NCBI GenBank assembly: GCA_017854485.1 | Contig: JAFMHN010000001.1 | Location: 1-64,000, forward strand | Direction: 5' to 3' | DNA length: 64,000 bases | From: Aquiluna sp. | GTDB lineage: Bacteria > Actinomycetota > Actinomycetes > Actinomycetales > Microbacteriaceae | Part shown: positions 53,449 through 64,000 of the stretch, piece by piece | Position numbering within the stretch: the stretch's first letter is position 1 | Layout of the letters: each line of letters opens with the position of its first letter | Made by a program: the position numbers and the translations under genes | The notes under the pieces: generated by a model | Told to the model about the DNA's origin: nothing | Databases searched by the model: none | The model's input: the letters and a program-made list of their open reading frames with translations, nothing else

Positions 53449-54322
53449 TCCACCAAGCAGCCGCGGTCATGGGCTTCTTGCCAGCCGGTTGCACTGTTGA
53501 AAGTTCCATAAAGTTTCCGTCCCCTGCGCTGATCACAACCTCACCAGTTTCCAATTTCATGAGTTGCCCGGGTTTGGTTGATGCCAGGTGATCTCCTTGC
53601 AGCACGGCTGCCTCTAGTATTCGAAGCGGAGCGCTGTCGACTGAAACCCATGCCATGGGCTCTGGATTAAAGGCTCTGACCTTTCGGGCTAGCAGGTCTG
53701 CTGGCTCAATTGGCGAAAGATGGGCGTCTTCTCGGGAAAACTTGTGGGCGTAGCTAGCCTTCCCGACTTGCGGCACCGGCTGCTTCCCCTCTTCCATTGC
53801 CTTTAGTAGCAGGGCTGTTCCATGTTCGGTAAATCGCATCAGCGCCGATCCGGCTGTCTCGGATTCGGAGAACGTCATTGGTTCCTGGACGATAATCGGA
53901 CCGGTGTCTAGTCCCTTGTCTAGCTCAAAGATTGAAATGCCAACTCCGGTGCCGGTGATCATGCTGTGCTGAAGAGGTGTCGCTCCCCTGTGGTTTGGCA
54001 GAATCGAGAAATGTAGATTCCACCACGGAAGTAGCGCCAGACTGTCACTGTTGATCATCGCTCCATATGCCACGACTATCGCAAGGTCAGTCTGCGAGGC
54101 CTCAATCTTCGCCCTAGCAGCCGCATCAAGTTTTTGGGTCTTCAGCACCGGAATGCCAAGAGCATCGGCTGTTTGAGCTACTGGTGACGGGGTGAGAACC
54201 CGCTTCCTGCCAACCGGTGCATCGGGCATGGTTATAACCAACTCCACCTGATGCTTCTCTGAAATCAGAGACAGTGCCCTAGCTGCAATTTCAGGTGTGC
54301 CGGCAAATACAATCTTCATCAT
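53417..54322 (-). CDS. fmt: Methionyl-tRNA formyltransferase
   Basis: 'MKIVFAGTPEIAARAL...VAYGAMINSDSLALLPWWNLHFSILPNHRGATPLQHSMITG'. Confidence 0.97.
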   Translation of the reverse strand: MMKIVFAGTPEIAARALSLISEKHQVELVITMPDAPVGRKRVLTPSPVAQTADALGIPVLKTQKLDAAARAKIEASQTDLAIVVAYGAMINSDSLALLPWWNLHFSILPNHRGATPLQHSMITGTGVGISIFELDKGLDTGPIIVQEPMTFSESETAGSALMRFTEHGTALLLKAMEEGKQPVPQVGKASYAHKFSREDAHLSPIEPADLLARKVRAFNPEPMAWVSVDSAPLRILEAAVLQGDHLASTKPGQLMKLETGEVVISAGDGNFMELSTVQPAGKKPMTAAAWWNGLKAGAQLD

Positions 54323-54329
54323 CTAGAAC

Positions 54330-56165
54330 CTACAGTGCATCAGGATCATCCATGACGACCCTGAGCCCTCTCCGTTTTGAGTTATTGACAGTTCTTGCGG
54401 TTGTTCCGACCGACACTGCCCTAAGCGCCTTGGCGACAGCCGGTCCTTGGCGATATCCAAACCTAATCAGCGCCCTGGAGCCGTCCGCATCCAGCCGAAG
54501 CAGTTCTGCCCCCTCAGATTTGGCTGCATCAAGGGCAGTGTTTAGAGTTTGCGGCTCTGCTTCCAGGGTGCAGATTCTCACTGTGGGGGGAAGCGACATC
54601 TCTTTGGCCTCGGCCAGGCTGGTGGCGGCAAGCGCTTCGAGTTGCCCAAGCGATAGCGCCTTCCCAAGAGCCGCATCGAGCCCTGATAAGACCGCCCTGC
54701 CGCTAGGTTGCATGAGTTCAATTGCCTCCTGCCAATCACGGATAGCGATTCCTTGCGCATTTAGGCTCTGTCGCGCTAGCCAGACATCGCAGTCCAGAAT
54801 AAGTAGCCCCGAGTAGCCGCCAGGTAGTCGAGGTGCCGAGCCCGGTGTCGCAACGACGATTTGATTCTTGCTCTTCAGTCCGCTCGGCTTCTTAGAACCC
54901 GTGGCCTCACTAATTAGCGCGTTCGGGAATGCCTTTCCCAGCTCTGCAACCGTCCTGCTGGAACCGGTGCGACCCTTCTTGAAATTGCGAGACTCACAGT
55001 TCGTGCAGGACACAAATGGCTTGCTGCACACCCGACATTGAATGTGGTCCGCATCAGGTTGCCAAAAGTAGCCTCCGCAACTACAGGCCAGTTTCTGACC
55101 ACAGCCGCCGCAGAAAGCCGCTGCCGAGTCACCTTTCCTAGGAAGCAAAACCAACACTGGGCCAATTGGCAACTGGTCTTTGATTAGCTGAAAGGCGCTT
55201 TGGTCCATGCGCAGTCCCGGCTCGGTGTAGGAAATTCTGGCTGGTGACTGCACAATCTTGTGGCTGGACAAATAGCCAAGCTGGACTAATCTCTGCGCCT
55301 CGGTGGAACGGTATGGCGCCGTTAGAACTAGCTGCAGGGTATCCCCAGCTCTTATCAGAGCCAAGTCCCTGGCGTTGGTAAAGGGAGACCCCTGATCCCT
55401 AAGACTGTCATCGGCGTCGTCATGCAGGCCGATTAGACCGAGGTTCTGGCAGGGTGAGTAAATTGCAGAGCGGGTTCCGATGACGATCGATACCTCGCTC
55501 TGAGCAATTTGGTGATGATGTTGAAACTTCGTCGAACGCTTCTGGTTCGGCAGCAACACCACGCATTGATCGCCGACGCCAAGGTGTTTGCAATAGTCGG
55601 TGATGGCATCGATGTCTGATCTCTCGGGAACTACGATGATTGAGGACTGCCTAGCAGCGTGCCGCTCTAATGCTGCCTCTACAAGCAGCACAGCCCAGTC
55701 AGCGAAGAGTTTCTCGTCGACAACAAACGGCTTTCCTGAACTCAATACAGCCGATCTATTAGTCAGCGGCGCATCGAGCTTGAACGTTGGTGTCGAACCA
55801 ACTACCCGGTAACTAATCGGTTCCAGCATCTCAATTGTGGGCATGTGATCGGGAATTGCAACAGCGAGGATTTCGCCTAGCGCCACACACTGCCTGTCGG
55901 CAACCGCTCGCGTGAAGTCCGCTAGCTGGGGAGTAAGCAGGCACCTGGAATCCTTGATGGCCAATAGCTTGCTACTTGCATACTCGCTGGCATCCATGAG
56001 CTCAACGACATAGCCCTCTTGCGGCTTCTTGGCGCGACCGAAGGGAAATGAAACCAGTTGACCGAGGGCAATTTGATCTTGAAGGTCCTCTGGAACTATG
56101 TAATCAAACTTCCTATCAAGCTGAATCAGAGGTGACTTTGCCACGATCGAAGCAAAGCGGGCCAT
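54330..56165 (-). CDS. priA: Primosomal protein N' (PriA)-like, helicase motifs degenerate
   Basis: PriA N-terminal domain 'DRKFDYIVPEDLQDQIALGQLVSFPFG', 'VSIVIGTRSAIYSPCQNLGLIGLHDDADDS', zinc cysteines 'CGGCGQKLACSCGG...CRVCSKPFVSCTNC'; Walker A not found. Confidence 0.9.
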   Translation of the reverse strand: MARFASIVAKSPLIQLDRKFDYIVPEDLQDQIALGQLVSFPFGRAKKPQEGYVVELMDASEYASSKLLAIKDSRCLLTPQLADFTRAVADRQCVALGEILAVAIPDHMPTIEMLEPISYRVVGSTPTFKLDAPLTNRSAVLSSGKPFVVDEKLFADWAVLLVEAALERHAARQSSIIVVPERSDIDAITDYCKHLGVGDQCVVLLPNQKRSTKFQHHHQIAQSEVSIVIGTRSAIYSPCQNLGLIGLHDDADDSLRDQGSPFTNARDLALIRAGDTLQLVLTAPYRSTEAQRLVQLGYLSSHKIVQSPARISYTEPGLRMDQSAFQLIKDQLPIGPVLVLLPRKGDSAAAFCGGCGQKLACSCGGYFWQPDADHIQCRVCSKPFVSCTNCESRNFKKGRTGSSRTVAELGKAFPNALISEATGSKKPSGLKSKNQIVVATPGSAPRLPGGYSGLLILDCDVWLARQSLNAQGIAIRDWQEAIELMQPSGRAVLSGLDAALGKALSLGQLEALAATSLAEAKEMSLPPTVRICTLEAEPQTLNTALDAAKSEGAELLRLDADGSRALIRFGYRQGPAVAKALRAVSVGTTARTVNNSKRRGLRVVMDDPDAL

Positions 56166-57347
56166 TTACTTTCCCGCTGCGTCTTTAAGGGCTTGAACGC
56201 GATCTAATCGTTCCCAGGTGAAATCAGGAAGCTCCCTGCCAAAGTGCCCGTAGCTGGCAGTGGCCTGATAAATCGGGCGCTTTAGATCAAGTTCCGAAAT
56301 AATTGCCGAGGGCCGCAGGTCAAAAACGGTCTTCACGGCCTGCTCGATGGCGCTGATATCTACCGTCTCGGATCCGAATGTTTCGACATACAGGGACACT
56401 GGATTCGCAACACCGATTGCGTAGGCAACCTGAATCTCTGCACGAGCGGCAAGGCCCGCTGCGACGACATTCTTTGCCACCCAGCGCATTGCATACGCGG
56501 CGGAACGATCAACCTTGGACGGGTCCTTGCCGCTGAATGCACCACCTCCATGTCGTGCCATTCCGCCGTAGGTGTCAACAATGATCTTTCGACCGGTAAG
56601 GCCGGCATCACCCTGTGGTCCGCCAATAACGAATCGTCCCGATGGATTAATTATGTATCGGGTCGCATCGGAATCAAGGCCGGATGCTGTCAAGACTGGT
56701 TTTACAACTCGGTCCAACACTATGGTTGCCAGCTCATCTTGGGTTACGTCTGGGTGATGCTGCGTGGACAGCACGATTGTATTGACGCTGGTTGGCCTTT
56801 GATCAACGTAATCGATTGAAACCTGAGCCTTGCCGTCCGGTCTCAGCACCATCGAACCCACCTCACGGCGAAGCTCGGTGAGTTTTTGGGTTAGCTGATG
56901 TGCGATAGTGATCGGAGCCGGCATGTAGGTTGCAGTCTCATTGCTGGCGTAGCCAAACATCATTCCCTGGTCACCGGCACCAAGGTCAGGATCAACCTGT
57001 CCAAATCGACTCTCGAGCGACTTGTTTACCCCGGCTGCAATGTCAGACGACTGCTGGCCGATCGAGACTGAGACGCCACAGGATGCCCCATCGAAGCCAA
57101 TGGCGGACGAGTTATATCCGATGTCAAGAAGTTTTTGCCGAACCAGCTGTGGAATCTCGACGTAGCCTGTTGTGTCAACCTCTCCGGCAACGTGAACCAG
57201 GCCGGTGGTAACTAGGGTCTCTACAGCGACCCTTGCGTTTGGGTCCTGCTCAAGAATTGCATCGAGAATCGTGTCGGAAATCTGATCACAGATCTTGTCG
57301 GGGTGCCCCTCAGTAACAGACTCAGAGGTAAATGTGCGTGGCGTCAT
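56166..57347 (-). CDS. metK: S-adenosylmethionine synthetase
   Basis: '[27 protein letters not shown]...[12 protein letters not shown]...[19 protein letters not shown]'. Confidence 0.98.
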   Translation of the reverse strand: MTPRTFTSESVTEGHPDKICDQISDTILDAILEQDPNARVAVETLVTTGLVHVAGEVDTTGYVEIPQLVRQKLLDIGYNSSAIGFDGASCGVSVSIGQQSSDIAAGVNKSLESRFGQVDPDLGAGDQGMMFGYASNETATYMPAPITIAHQLTQKLTELRREVGSMVLRPDGKAQVSIDYVDQRPTSVNTIVLSTQHHPDVTQDELATIVLDRVVKPVLTASGLDSDATRYIINPSGRFVIGGPQGDAGLTGRKIIVDTYGGMARHGGGAFSGKDPSKVDRSAAYAMRWVAKNVVAAGLAARAEIQVAYAIGVANPVSLYVETFGSETVDISAIEQAVKTVFDLRPSAIISELDLKRPIYQATASYGHFGRELPDFTWERLDRVQALKDAAGK

Positions 57348-57361
57348 GCCGACAAGTCTAG

Positions 57362-58507
57362 TTAGCGCTTGGACATCGATTCAATAATCAGTCCCAAAAG
57401 CTTTCGGCTAACCGACTGCTTGGTTCCGGAAACTGATTCGACTCCGTTAGGCGTGACAAATGACACTTCGGTGACATCGGATCCCAGTGCCTGAACACTG
57501 TTTCCAACTACCGCCTGGACGCTCTTCGACCACAGCTTTTCTGATGCAAGCTGCTCCACATTCCCACCTTCCGGGCTTAGTGCGAAGGCTACACAAAAAG
57601 TTTTCGGGTGATTTGACGCGTAATTGGCAACGAGGTCTTTCGTAGGAGTCAACGACAGCGTCACCGCTTCAGACCTAGACAGCTTGCCTCGGAACGGGCT
57701 CTCCACCGTGAAATCGGATACAGCTGCGGCCATGATCAGTAGGTCACAGGCCTGGTTCATTGCCAATTCTAAGTCAGAAGCGCTTGCAACTGGTACAAAG
57801 GTCACCCCATGCGGTGGCGTGATCTCGAGATTTGCACCAACGAGGGTCACCTGACCACCAAGGTCACGGGCGGCTTTGGCCAGTTCAAGCCCCATACGGC
57901 CCGAGGATGCGTTTCCGATAAAGCGCACTTCATCAATTGATTCTCTAGTACCACCGGCTGTGACAAGAACAGTCTTGCCACTCAGTGGGCCGTGACCCAA
58001 GACAAATTCAAGGATTTGATCGACCTCTGGCAGTCGCCCAGGTCCGGAGTCCTGACCCGTCAGTCTTCCGCTGGCGGGTTCCATCACTGATATACCGCGG
58101 CTTCTGAGAGTCTCAACATTTGCCGCTGTGGCCGGGTTTTGCCACATTTCAGTGTGCATTGCAGGACAAACAAAAACTGGAGCGGTGCTGGCAAGTATTG
58201 CGTTCAGCAGCAAATCATCGGCCGCCCCACCGGCAAGCTTCGCCAGAAAATTGGCAGTGGCAGGTGCAACGAGAATCAGGTCCGCCTGGGCGCCGAGTTC
58301 AACATGCCTAACCTGGGCAACGTCGCTGTAGAGATCGGTATCGATTGCGTGGCCTGAAAGTGCCTCGAGGGTGACCTTGCCCACAAACTTAAGTGCGTTT
58401 TCGGTGGGCAACACTGTGACTTCATGCCCCTGTTCGGACAATGCTCGAATTAAGTTCGCGGCCTTATAGGCAGCGATTCCGCCGGTTACTCCAAGCAGAA
58501 TTCGCAA
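57362..58507 (-). CDS. coaBC: Bifunctional phosphopantothenoylcysteine decarboxylase/synthase
   Basis: '[21 protein letters not shown]...[15 protein letters not shown]...[25 protein letters not shown]'. Confidence 0.96.
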   Translation of the reverse strand: MRILLGVTGGIAAYKAANLIRALSEQGHEVTVLPTENALKFVGKVTLEALSGHAIDTDLYSDVAQVRHVELGAQADLILVAPATANFLAKLAGGAADDLLLNAILASTAPVFVCPAMHTEMWQNPATAANVETLRSRGISVMEPASGRLTGQDSGPGRLPEVDQILEFVLGHGPLSGKTVLVTAGGTRESIDEVRFIGNASSGRMGLELAKAARDLGGQVTLVGANLEITPPHGVTFVPVASASDLELAMNQACDLLIMAAAVSDFTVESPFRGKLSRSEAVTLSLTPTKDLVANYASNHPKTFCVAFALSPEGGNVEQLASEKLWSKSVQAVVGNSVQALGSDVTEVSFVTPNGVESVSGTKQSVSRKLLGLIIESMSKR

Positions 58508-58513
58508 ATTTAC

Positions 58514-58777
58514 CTACTTATTTGGAATCATCTCAAGCTTGCCCGCGTGAATTTCATGCAGGGCAATGCTCAGAGGCTTGTCGTCTATTGCTGAATCAAC
58601 AAGTGGTCCAACGTAGTTGAACAGTGAGCCCTCGTGCAGCGCACTGTAGTATTCGTTGATTTGTCTAGCGCGCTTGGACGCAAATATTACTAGCTGATAG
58701 TTGGAGTCAGCCTTCTCTAGAAGCTCGTCAATTGGAGGGGAAACAATTCCCGTCAGTGGACTCTTGTTATCGCTCAT
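58514..58777 (-). CDS. rpoZ: DNA-directed RNA polymerase subunit omega
   Basis: '[31 protein letters not shown]...[27 protein letters not shown]'. Confidence 0.95.
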   Translation of the reverse strand: MSDNKSPLTGIVSPPIDELLEKADSNYQLVIFASKRARQINEYYSALHEGSLFNYVGPLVDSAIDDKPLSIALHEIHAGKLEMIPNK

Positions 58778-58779
58778 GT

Positions 58780-59334
58780 TTATCTCTCCGACTCATTAAC
58801 TATTTCAACAATCTTCTTACCAGTTTTGGCCAGGTCATCGTTGGTTACCTGAAAATCAAACTCATTATTAGCTGCTAGTTCTTCGCGAGCTGTCTCAAGT
58901 CTAGTTTGAATTTCCGATTCTGTCTCGGTCCCCCTGTTTCTTAAACGAGATTCCAGCTCTTCCCAGCTCGGTGGATTGACGAAAATGCTAATGGCCCGTG
59001 GTATCCGCTGCTCAATTTGTCTGGCCCCTTGCAGGTCTATTTCCAAGAGTAAGTGCTGGTCATTGGCTTCTGCGCGGGTCAGTTCGTTCAAAAGTGTGCC
59101 GTAGTAGTGCTCACCGTGCACTATCGCCCACTCCAGGAGCTGGTTGTCGGAAATCAGCTTCTCAAACTCTTGCTTTTCAAGAAACCAGTAGTGCTTTCCG
59201 TGAACCTCACCTGCCCGAGGCTTTCTGGTGGTGGCTGACACCGAAAGTGTGAAGCGCGGGTCGTTCTCTAAAAGCCAACTAACTAGCGACCCCTTGCCAA
59301 CCCCAGCCGGTCCTGCCAGCACAATCAAGCTCAT
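58780..59334 (-). CDS. gmk: Guanylate kinase
   Basis: '[57 protein letters not shown]'. Confidence 0.96.
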   Translation of the reverse strand: MSLIVLAGPAGVGKGSLVSWLLENDPRFTLSVSATTRKPRAGEVHGKHYWFLEKQEFEKLISDNQLLEWAIVHGEHYYGTLLNELTRAEANDQHLLLEIDLQGARQIEQRIPRAISIFVNPPSWEELESRLRNRGTETESEIQTRLETAREELAANNEFDFQVTNDDLAKTGKKIVEIVNESER

Positions 59335-60137
59335 AGCTCTAATTTAGCCTTATCAATGAGTTTCGCCACAGAGTCAGGGCCAGCCATGGTCAGAGCCCTG
59401 GACATGTTCGGGATTACCCGAGCAGAGCTTGCGCCAAACTGATCCTTGAGACTGGCAAGCTTTGCACCCTGTGCGCCAAAGCCTGGGGCCAGAATTGGCA
59501 CCCCTAGGTCAGTGGTGCGGATATGAGCAATTCCAAATTGATCCAGGTCCTGGGTCGCACCAATAACAACTCCACAATCGCCAAGACCAATCTTTTGGGC
59601 CAGCTCTATCACGGTGGCCGAAACGGTCGCTTTTCCAGTTTTACCCGTCTGCAACTCAGTTGCCTCCGGGTTACTGGTGGCAGCTAACAGAAAGATGCCA
59701 CCACCAATGTCGCGGGCGTGCTCGAGGATCTCAACCGTTGAGGATGGGCCCAGATACGGACTGATCGTCAGTGCGTCAACCCGAAGCGGAGAATCGTCTC
59801 CAAACCAGGCCTGGGCGTAGCCGAGCATGGTTGAGCCGATGTCGCCACGTTTGGCGTCGGAAATCACAAGTAACCCAAGGTCTCTTGCTGCCTGCAGCAC
59901 CTCCTCGAGCGCCAAAAATCCGCTTGATCCAAACCTCTCAAAAAAGGCAACCTGTGGCTTGACAATGCCGATTCGGCCCTCTGCTGCCTCTATGCATCGA
60001 AGCGCGAACTCCTTAGCTCCGGTCGCACTGTCTGGCAGTTCCCAGTTATGGAGCTCTTTTTCGCTTGGGTCAATGCCAAGACAAAGTCGCCCGTGCTTGG
60101 AAACAGCCAGCTCGATGTTTGCCTGAAAGCTACTCAC
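59331..60137 (-). CDS. pyrF: Orotidine 5'-phosphate decarboxylase (actinobacterial type)
   Basis: '[56 protein letters not shown]...[14 protein letters not shown]'. Confidence 0.96.
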   Translation of the reverse strand: MSSFQANIELAVSKHGRLCLGIDPSEKELHNWELPDSATGAKEFALRCIEAAEGRIGIVKPQVAFFERFGSSGFLALEEVLQAARDLGLLVISDAKRGDIGSTMLGYAQAWFGDDSPLRVDALTISPYLGPSSTVEILEHARDIGGGIFLLAATSNPEATELQTGKTGKATVSATVIELAQKIGLGDCGVVIGATQDLDQFGIAHIRTTDLGVPILAPGFGAQGAKLASLKDQFGASSARVIPNMSRALTMAGPDSVAKLIDKAKLEL

Positions 60138-63100
60138 TGATCAGCTCTTTTCGTTCGATTTCATACTCCTGTAGCGGCTTTACGCTAAACGGTCCCTCTC
60201 TAACAACCTCGAAGGAACCGATTGCTGCGCTTAGCTGAGCAACCGTAGTGAATATCGGCTTATCGGCAGCGGTTGTTGCGGCTCTAATCTCATAGCCGTC
60301 TACTCGGGCATCCGCACCAGATGGTGTGTTTACAACAACATCAACTTCACCTGCGGTAATCATGTCGACGATCGAGGTCTGGCCCTGTTTTGCGGTCGAG
60401 TGTTTGATTACTGACTGTGCCTCTATTCCGTGTCTGGCAAGCATCGCAGCCGTGCCGGCGGTAGCGAGGATGCGGTACCCAAGCTGCGATAGGCGACGCA
60501 CCGGCAGCAATAGCTGCGGCTTGTCTCTGTCGGCAACCGAAACGAAAACAGTTCCAGAGGTGGGCAGTGCCGAGCCAGAGCCGGCCTGAGCCTTGGCAAA
60601 GGCGGTTGGGAAGTCCTTGTCGATTCCCATGACCTCACCAGTTGAGCGCATTTCTGGGCCAAGCAGCGAGTCAACGAATCTGCCGTCTTTAGTAGCAAAG
60701 CGCTTGAATGGCAGTACTGCTTCCTTCACAGAGATCGGTGTTCCAGCTGGGTATGAAGATCCATCGGATGCAGGAAGATGCCCGGCGTTAATCAACTCTG
60801 AGATCTTCTGCCCCACCATTACTCTTGCAGCAGCCTTTGCAAGGGTGATACCAAGCGCCTTCGACACAAACGGAACTGTGCGGCTTGCCCTTGGGTTGGC
60901 TTCTAGGACATACAAGACATCCGAAGCCAGAGCAAACTGAACGTTCAGAAGTCCAACCACATTCAACCCGGTGGCGATTATCTTGGTTGCGGCCACTACT
61001 CGGTCAATTTGCGCCTGGCTGAGTGTGATAGGCGGCAAAGTGCAGCTGGAGTCGCCCGAGTGAATCCCGGCTTCCTCAATGTGCTCCATGACGCCGCCTA
61101 TGTAAAGCTGCTCACCGTCGTAGAGCGCGTCAACGTCAATCTCAATTGCGTCATCAAGGAACCTGTCAACCAACAGCGGGTGCTCTGCGTCAACCAGTGC
61201 GTGCTCTGCAATGCGATCAAAATAGCCGTCCAGTGAGCTTTGGTCGTAGACAATTTCCATGCCCCTGCCACCCAGCACGAAACTTGGACGCACCAGTACC
61301 GGGAAGCCGATTCTTGCTGCCACGGCAGCGGCCTCGGCTAGGTTGGTGGCCATTCCGTTTGCCGGTGCCAAAAGATGCCCCTGATCCAGAATCTGCTGGA
61401 ACTTGCCTCGCTCCTCAGCCCGGTCAATGTCGGTTGGGGTGGTGCCGAGAATGGTTATGCCAGCGGCCTCAAGGCCGTTTGCCAACCCAAGCGCAGTCTG
61501 ACCTCCGAGTTGCACCATTACGCCAACAAGTTCGCCGGATTGAGACTCAGCATGAATCACTTCCAGCACGTCCTCCAAAGTAAGAGGTTCGAAGTAAAGC
61601 CGGTCGGCGGTGTCGTAGTCAGTTGATACCGTCTCTGGGTTGCAGTTGATCATGATTGTCTCGTAGCCGGACTCCTTCAGTGCAAATGTTGCATGCACGC
61701 AGCTGTAGTCAAACTCCACACCCTGGCCAATGCGGTTCGGGCCGGAGCCCAAAATAACGACCTTCTTACGATTCGATGGCACCACCTCTGTGAACTGCTC
61801 GTAGCTGCTGTAGTGGTACGGGGTCAGAGCTGGGAATTCACCGGCGCAGGTGTCCACGGTCTTGAACACCGGTCTCAGGTTGTGCTGGTGTCTTAGTCTT
61901 CGTATTGACTCCTCAGTTACGCCTCGGATCTCGGCGAGCTGACTGTCAGAAAACCCGTGCTGCTTTGCGCGCTTCAGGCTTGCAACATCTATTTCCTCAA
62001 GTCCTCCGAACCAACTGGCGACCTCATTTATAAGAACGATTTGGTCAATGAACCATGGGTCAATCTTGGTCGCGTCGAAGATCTGCTGGGCCGTGGCCCC
62101 TGACCAGAGTGCCTGTTGAACCTGGCCGATGCGGCTCTCGGTTGGGGTTTTCATCTGTTCTAGCAGCGTATTCAGGTCGGCTCTTACAGTTGGGAAGCTG
62201 AATGAACTCCCTCTTTTCTCCAGTGACCTGAGCGCCTTTTGAAGAGCCTGGGAGAAGGTTCTTCCAATAGCCATCACCTCGCCAACGCTCTTCATGGTGG
62301 TGGTGAGCGTTGGGTCAGCAGCCGGGAACTTCTCAAAGGCGAACCTCGGAACCTTCACGACAATGTAGTCAAGGCTTGGCTCAAAAGAAGCCGGCGTGAC
62401 ACCGGTGATGTCGTTTGGAATCTCATCCAATGTGTAACCAATCGCCAGCTTCGCTGCAATCTTTGCGATCGGAAACCCAGTGGCCTTTGATGCCAGGGCG
62501 GATGACCTGCTAACGCGCGGGTTCATTTCGATGACGATAATTCTGCCGTCGGCAGGGTCTACCGCGAACTGAATGTTGCAACCTCCGGTGTCAACACCGA
62601 CGTCGCGAATGATCTGAATGGCGATGTCTCGCATGTTCTGATACTCACGGTCCGTAAGGGTAAGAGCAGGGGCAACGGTTATTGAGTCGCCGGTGTGAAC
62701 ACCCACGGGATCAAAATTCTCGATGCTGCAAACCACAACCGTGTTGTCGTTTTTGTCGCGCATCAGCTCAAGCTCGTACTCTTTCCACCCCATAATGGAC
62801 TCTTCGAGAAGGACTTCGGTGGTTGGCGAGGCCTGCAGTCCAGCGCCGGCAATTCGCCGCAGGTCTGCTTCGTTGTAGGCAAAACCTGAACCCAAACCAC
62901 CCATGGTAAACGACGGCCTAACTACCATCGGGTAGCCAATCTGCCCTGCGATTTCTATAACCTCATCCATGGTGTGAGCAACAGCAGACTTGGCAACTGA
63001 GGCACCGGCTCGAAGCACTAGTTCCTTGAATTCAAGTCGATCCTCGCCGGCCTTGATGGCTGCCACGTTTGCACCGATTAGTTCAACTCCATACTTGTCG

Positions 63101-63423
63101 AGCGATCCACGCTCGTAAAGCGACATTGCGGCGTTCAAAGCGGTTTGACCACCGAGGGTTGGCAGGATGGCATCCGGCTTCTCCTTCTCGATAATCGCTT
63201 CAATAACTTCCGGTGTAATCGGCTCGATGTAGGTTGCATCTGCGAAGTCCGGATCAGTCATGATGGTCGCCGGATTGGAATTCACCAGAATCACGCGAAT
63301 GCCCTCCTCCTGAAGCACCCGGCAAGCCTGAGTACCCGAGTAGTCAAACTCACAGGCCTGCCCGATCACAATCGGTCCTGACCCAATGACTAGGACAGAC
63401 TTAATGTCATTTCTCTTTGGCAT
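60130..63423 (-). CDS. carB: Carbamoyl-phosphate synthase large chain
   Basis: '[39 protein letters not shown]', duplicated ATP-grasp domains, MGS C-terminal domain. Confidence 0.98.
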   Translation of the reverse strand: MPKRNDIKSVLVIGSGPIVIGQACEFDYSGTQACRVLQEEGIRVILVNSNPATIMTDPDFADATYIEPITPEVIEAIIEKEKPDAILPTLGGQTALNAAMSLYERGSLDKYGVELIGANVAAIKAGEDRLEFKELVLRAGASVAKSAVAHTMDEVIEIAGQIGYPMVVRPSFTMGGLGSGFAYNEADLRRIAGAGLQASPTTEVLLEESIMGWKEYELELMRDKNDNTVVVCSIENFDPVGVHTGDSITVAPALTLTDREYQNMRDIAIQIIRDVGVDTGGCNIQFAVDPADGRIIVIEMNPRVSRSSALASKATGFPIAKIAAKLAIGYTLDEIPNDITGVTPASFEPSLDYIVVKVPRFAFEKFPAADPTLTTTMKSVGEVMAIGRTFSQALQKALRSLEKRGSSFSFPTVRADLNTLLEQMKTPTESRIGQVQQALWSGATAQQIFDATKIDPWFIDQIVLINEVASWFGGLEEIDVASLKRAKQHGFSDSQLAEIRGVTEESIRRLRHQHNLRPVFKTVDTCAGEFPALTPYHYSSYEQFTEVVPSNRKKVVILGSGPNRIGQGVEFDYSCVHATFALKESGYETIMINCNPETVSTDYDTADRLYFEPLTLEDVLEVIHAESQSGELVGVMVQLGGQTALGLANGLEAAGITILGTTPTDIDRAEERGKFQQILDQGHLLAPANGMATNLAEAAAVAARIGFPVLVRPSFVLGGRGMEIVYDQSSLDGYFDRIAEHALVDAEHPLLVDRFLDDAIEIDVDALYDGEQLYIGGVMEHIEEAGIHSGDSSCTLPPITLSQAQIDRVVAATKIIATGLNVVGLLNVQFALASDVLYVLEANPRASRTVPFVSKALGITLAKAAARVMVGQKISELINAGHLPASDGSSYPAGTPISVKEAVLPFKRFATKDGRFVDSLLGPEMRSTGEVMGIDKDFPTAFAKAQAGSGSALPTSGTVFVSVADRDKPQLLLPVRRLSQLGYRILATAGTAAMLARHGIEAQSVIKHSTAKQGQTSIVDMITAGEVDVVVNTPSGADARVDGYEIRAATTAADKPIFTTVAQLSAAIGSFEVVREGPFSVKPLQEYEIERKELISE

Positions 63424-64000
63424 TACTTGCTCTCCTTGATGGCGTTCAAAAACTTGTCGAATAGGTAGTGGCTGTCGTGTGGGCCGGCTGCTGCCTCAGG
63501 ATGGTACTGCACCGAAAATGCTGGGATGTCCAGGCACTCAAGACCCTCGACCACTTGATCATTCAGACCCCGGTGTGAGACCACTACTCGACCAAAACCG
63601 GCAGGAGAATCAGCACTGTCCTGCTCAAGCTTGACCGCAAATCCGTGGTTGTGTGCTGTGACCTCAACCTTGCCGCTGGTGAAATTCATAACCGGTTGGT
63701 TAATGCCTCGATGACCAAAGCTGAGCTTGTAAGTTTCGAAACCGAGAGCTCGTCCTAGGAGCTGATTTCCAAAGCAGATTCCGAAGAAGGGCTTGCCGGT
63801 CTTCAATAGGTCTTGAAGCATCGATACCTGAGCAGCGCTTGCTGATGGGTCCCCAGGGCCATTCGAGAAAAAGAATGCGTCAGGCTGACTGTCCAAAATC
63901 CTCTGACTGGAGGAGTCAGCGGGGAACAGCTCAACATCTAAGCCCCTGGCATTCAAGTGCTCAATGGTTGACTTCTTGATACCAAGATCAAGGATTGCAA
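63423..64000 (-). CDS. carA: Carbamoyl-phosphate synthase small chain (truncated by window end)
   Basis: Class I GATase '[12 protein letters not shown]...[19 protein letters not shown]...[12 protein letters not shown]'. Frame stays open to base 64000 ([26 protein letters not shown]), so the ORF-track start at 63956 is not the true start. Confidence 0.95.
   Translation of the reverse strand, partial: AILDLGIKKSTIEHLNARGLDVELFPADSSSQRILDSQPDAFFFSNGPGDPSASAAQVSMLQDLLKTGKPFFGICFGNQLLGRALGFETYKLSFGHRGINQPVMNFTSGKVEVTAHNHGFAVKLEQDSADSPAGFGRVVVSHRGLNDQVVEGLECLDIPAFSVQYHPEAAAGPHDSHYLFDKFLNAIKESK

Noticed and set aside
54323-54329. Absence of def (peptide deformylase) between priA and fmt
   Set aside because: def is unlinked from fmt in several actinobacteria (e.g. 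Mycobacterium tuberculosis), so its absence here is not informative.
54295-54816. 173-aa plus-strand ORF antisense to priA and fmt
   Set aside because: Ser-rich composition typical of spurious antisense frames; lies entirely over priA/fmt coding sequence.

Overview
The window is 64 kb of a moderate-GC actinobacterial chromosome. The gene order (sufB-sufD-Rieske-sufC-sufT; uvrC-rapZ-whiA; pyrF-gmk-rpoZ-coaBC-metK-priA-fmt-rsmB-rpe; trpE-membrane protein-HGxxPAAW-trpCBA-lgt-gltBD-pyk) points to a compact Microbacteriaceae-like genome; that lineage call is inference. Almost every base is assigned to conserved housekeeping genes: SUF Fe-S assembly, heme A synthesis (ctaA/ctaB/SURF1), a pentose-phosphate operon, lower glycolysis (gap-pgk-tpiA), nucleotide excision repair (uvrABC), rpsA, polA, glutamate synthase, trp and his genes, fmt/rsmB/priA, metK, coaBC, gmk, and pyrimidine genes (pyrF-carB-carA). 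There is one tRNA gene, tRNA-Leu(CAA), and three clear intrinsic terminators. I found no CRISPR array, no mobile element, no toxin-antitoxin or phage-defence locus, and no gene cluster that looks like an undescribed system. The observations worth a second look are mainly regulatory DNA (a DtxR-like box and a paired TTCCnGGAA motif between sufB and ctaA; a structured rpsA leader), apparent local gene losses relative to the usual actinobacterial gene order (mihF, yvcK, sufR/sufS/sufU), degenerate catalytic motifs (PriA, PolA exonuclease), and two small trp-operon membrane proteins of unknown function. SURF1 at the left edge and CarA at the right edge are truncated by the window.
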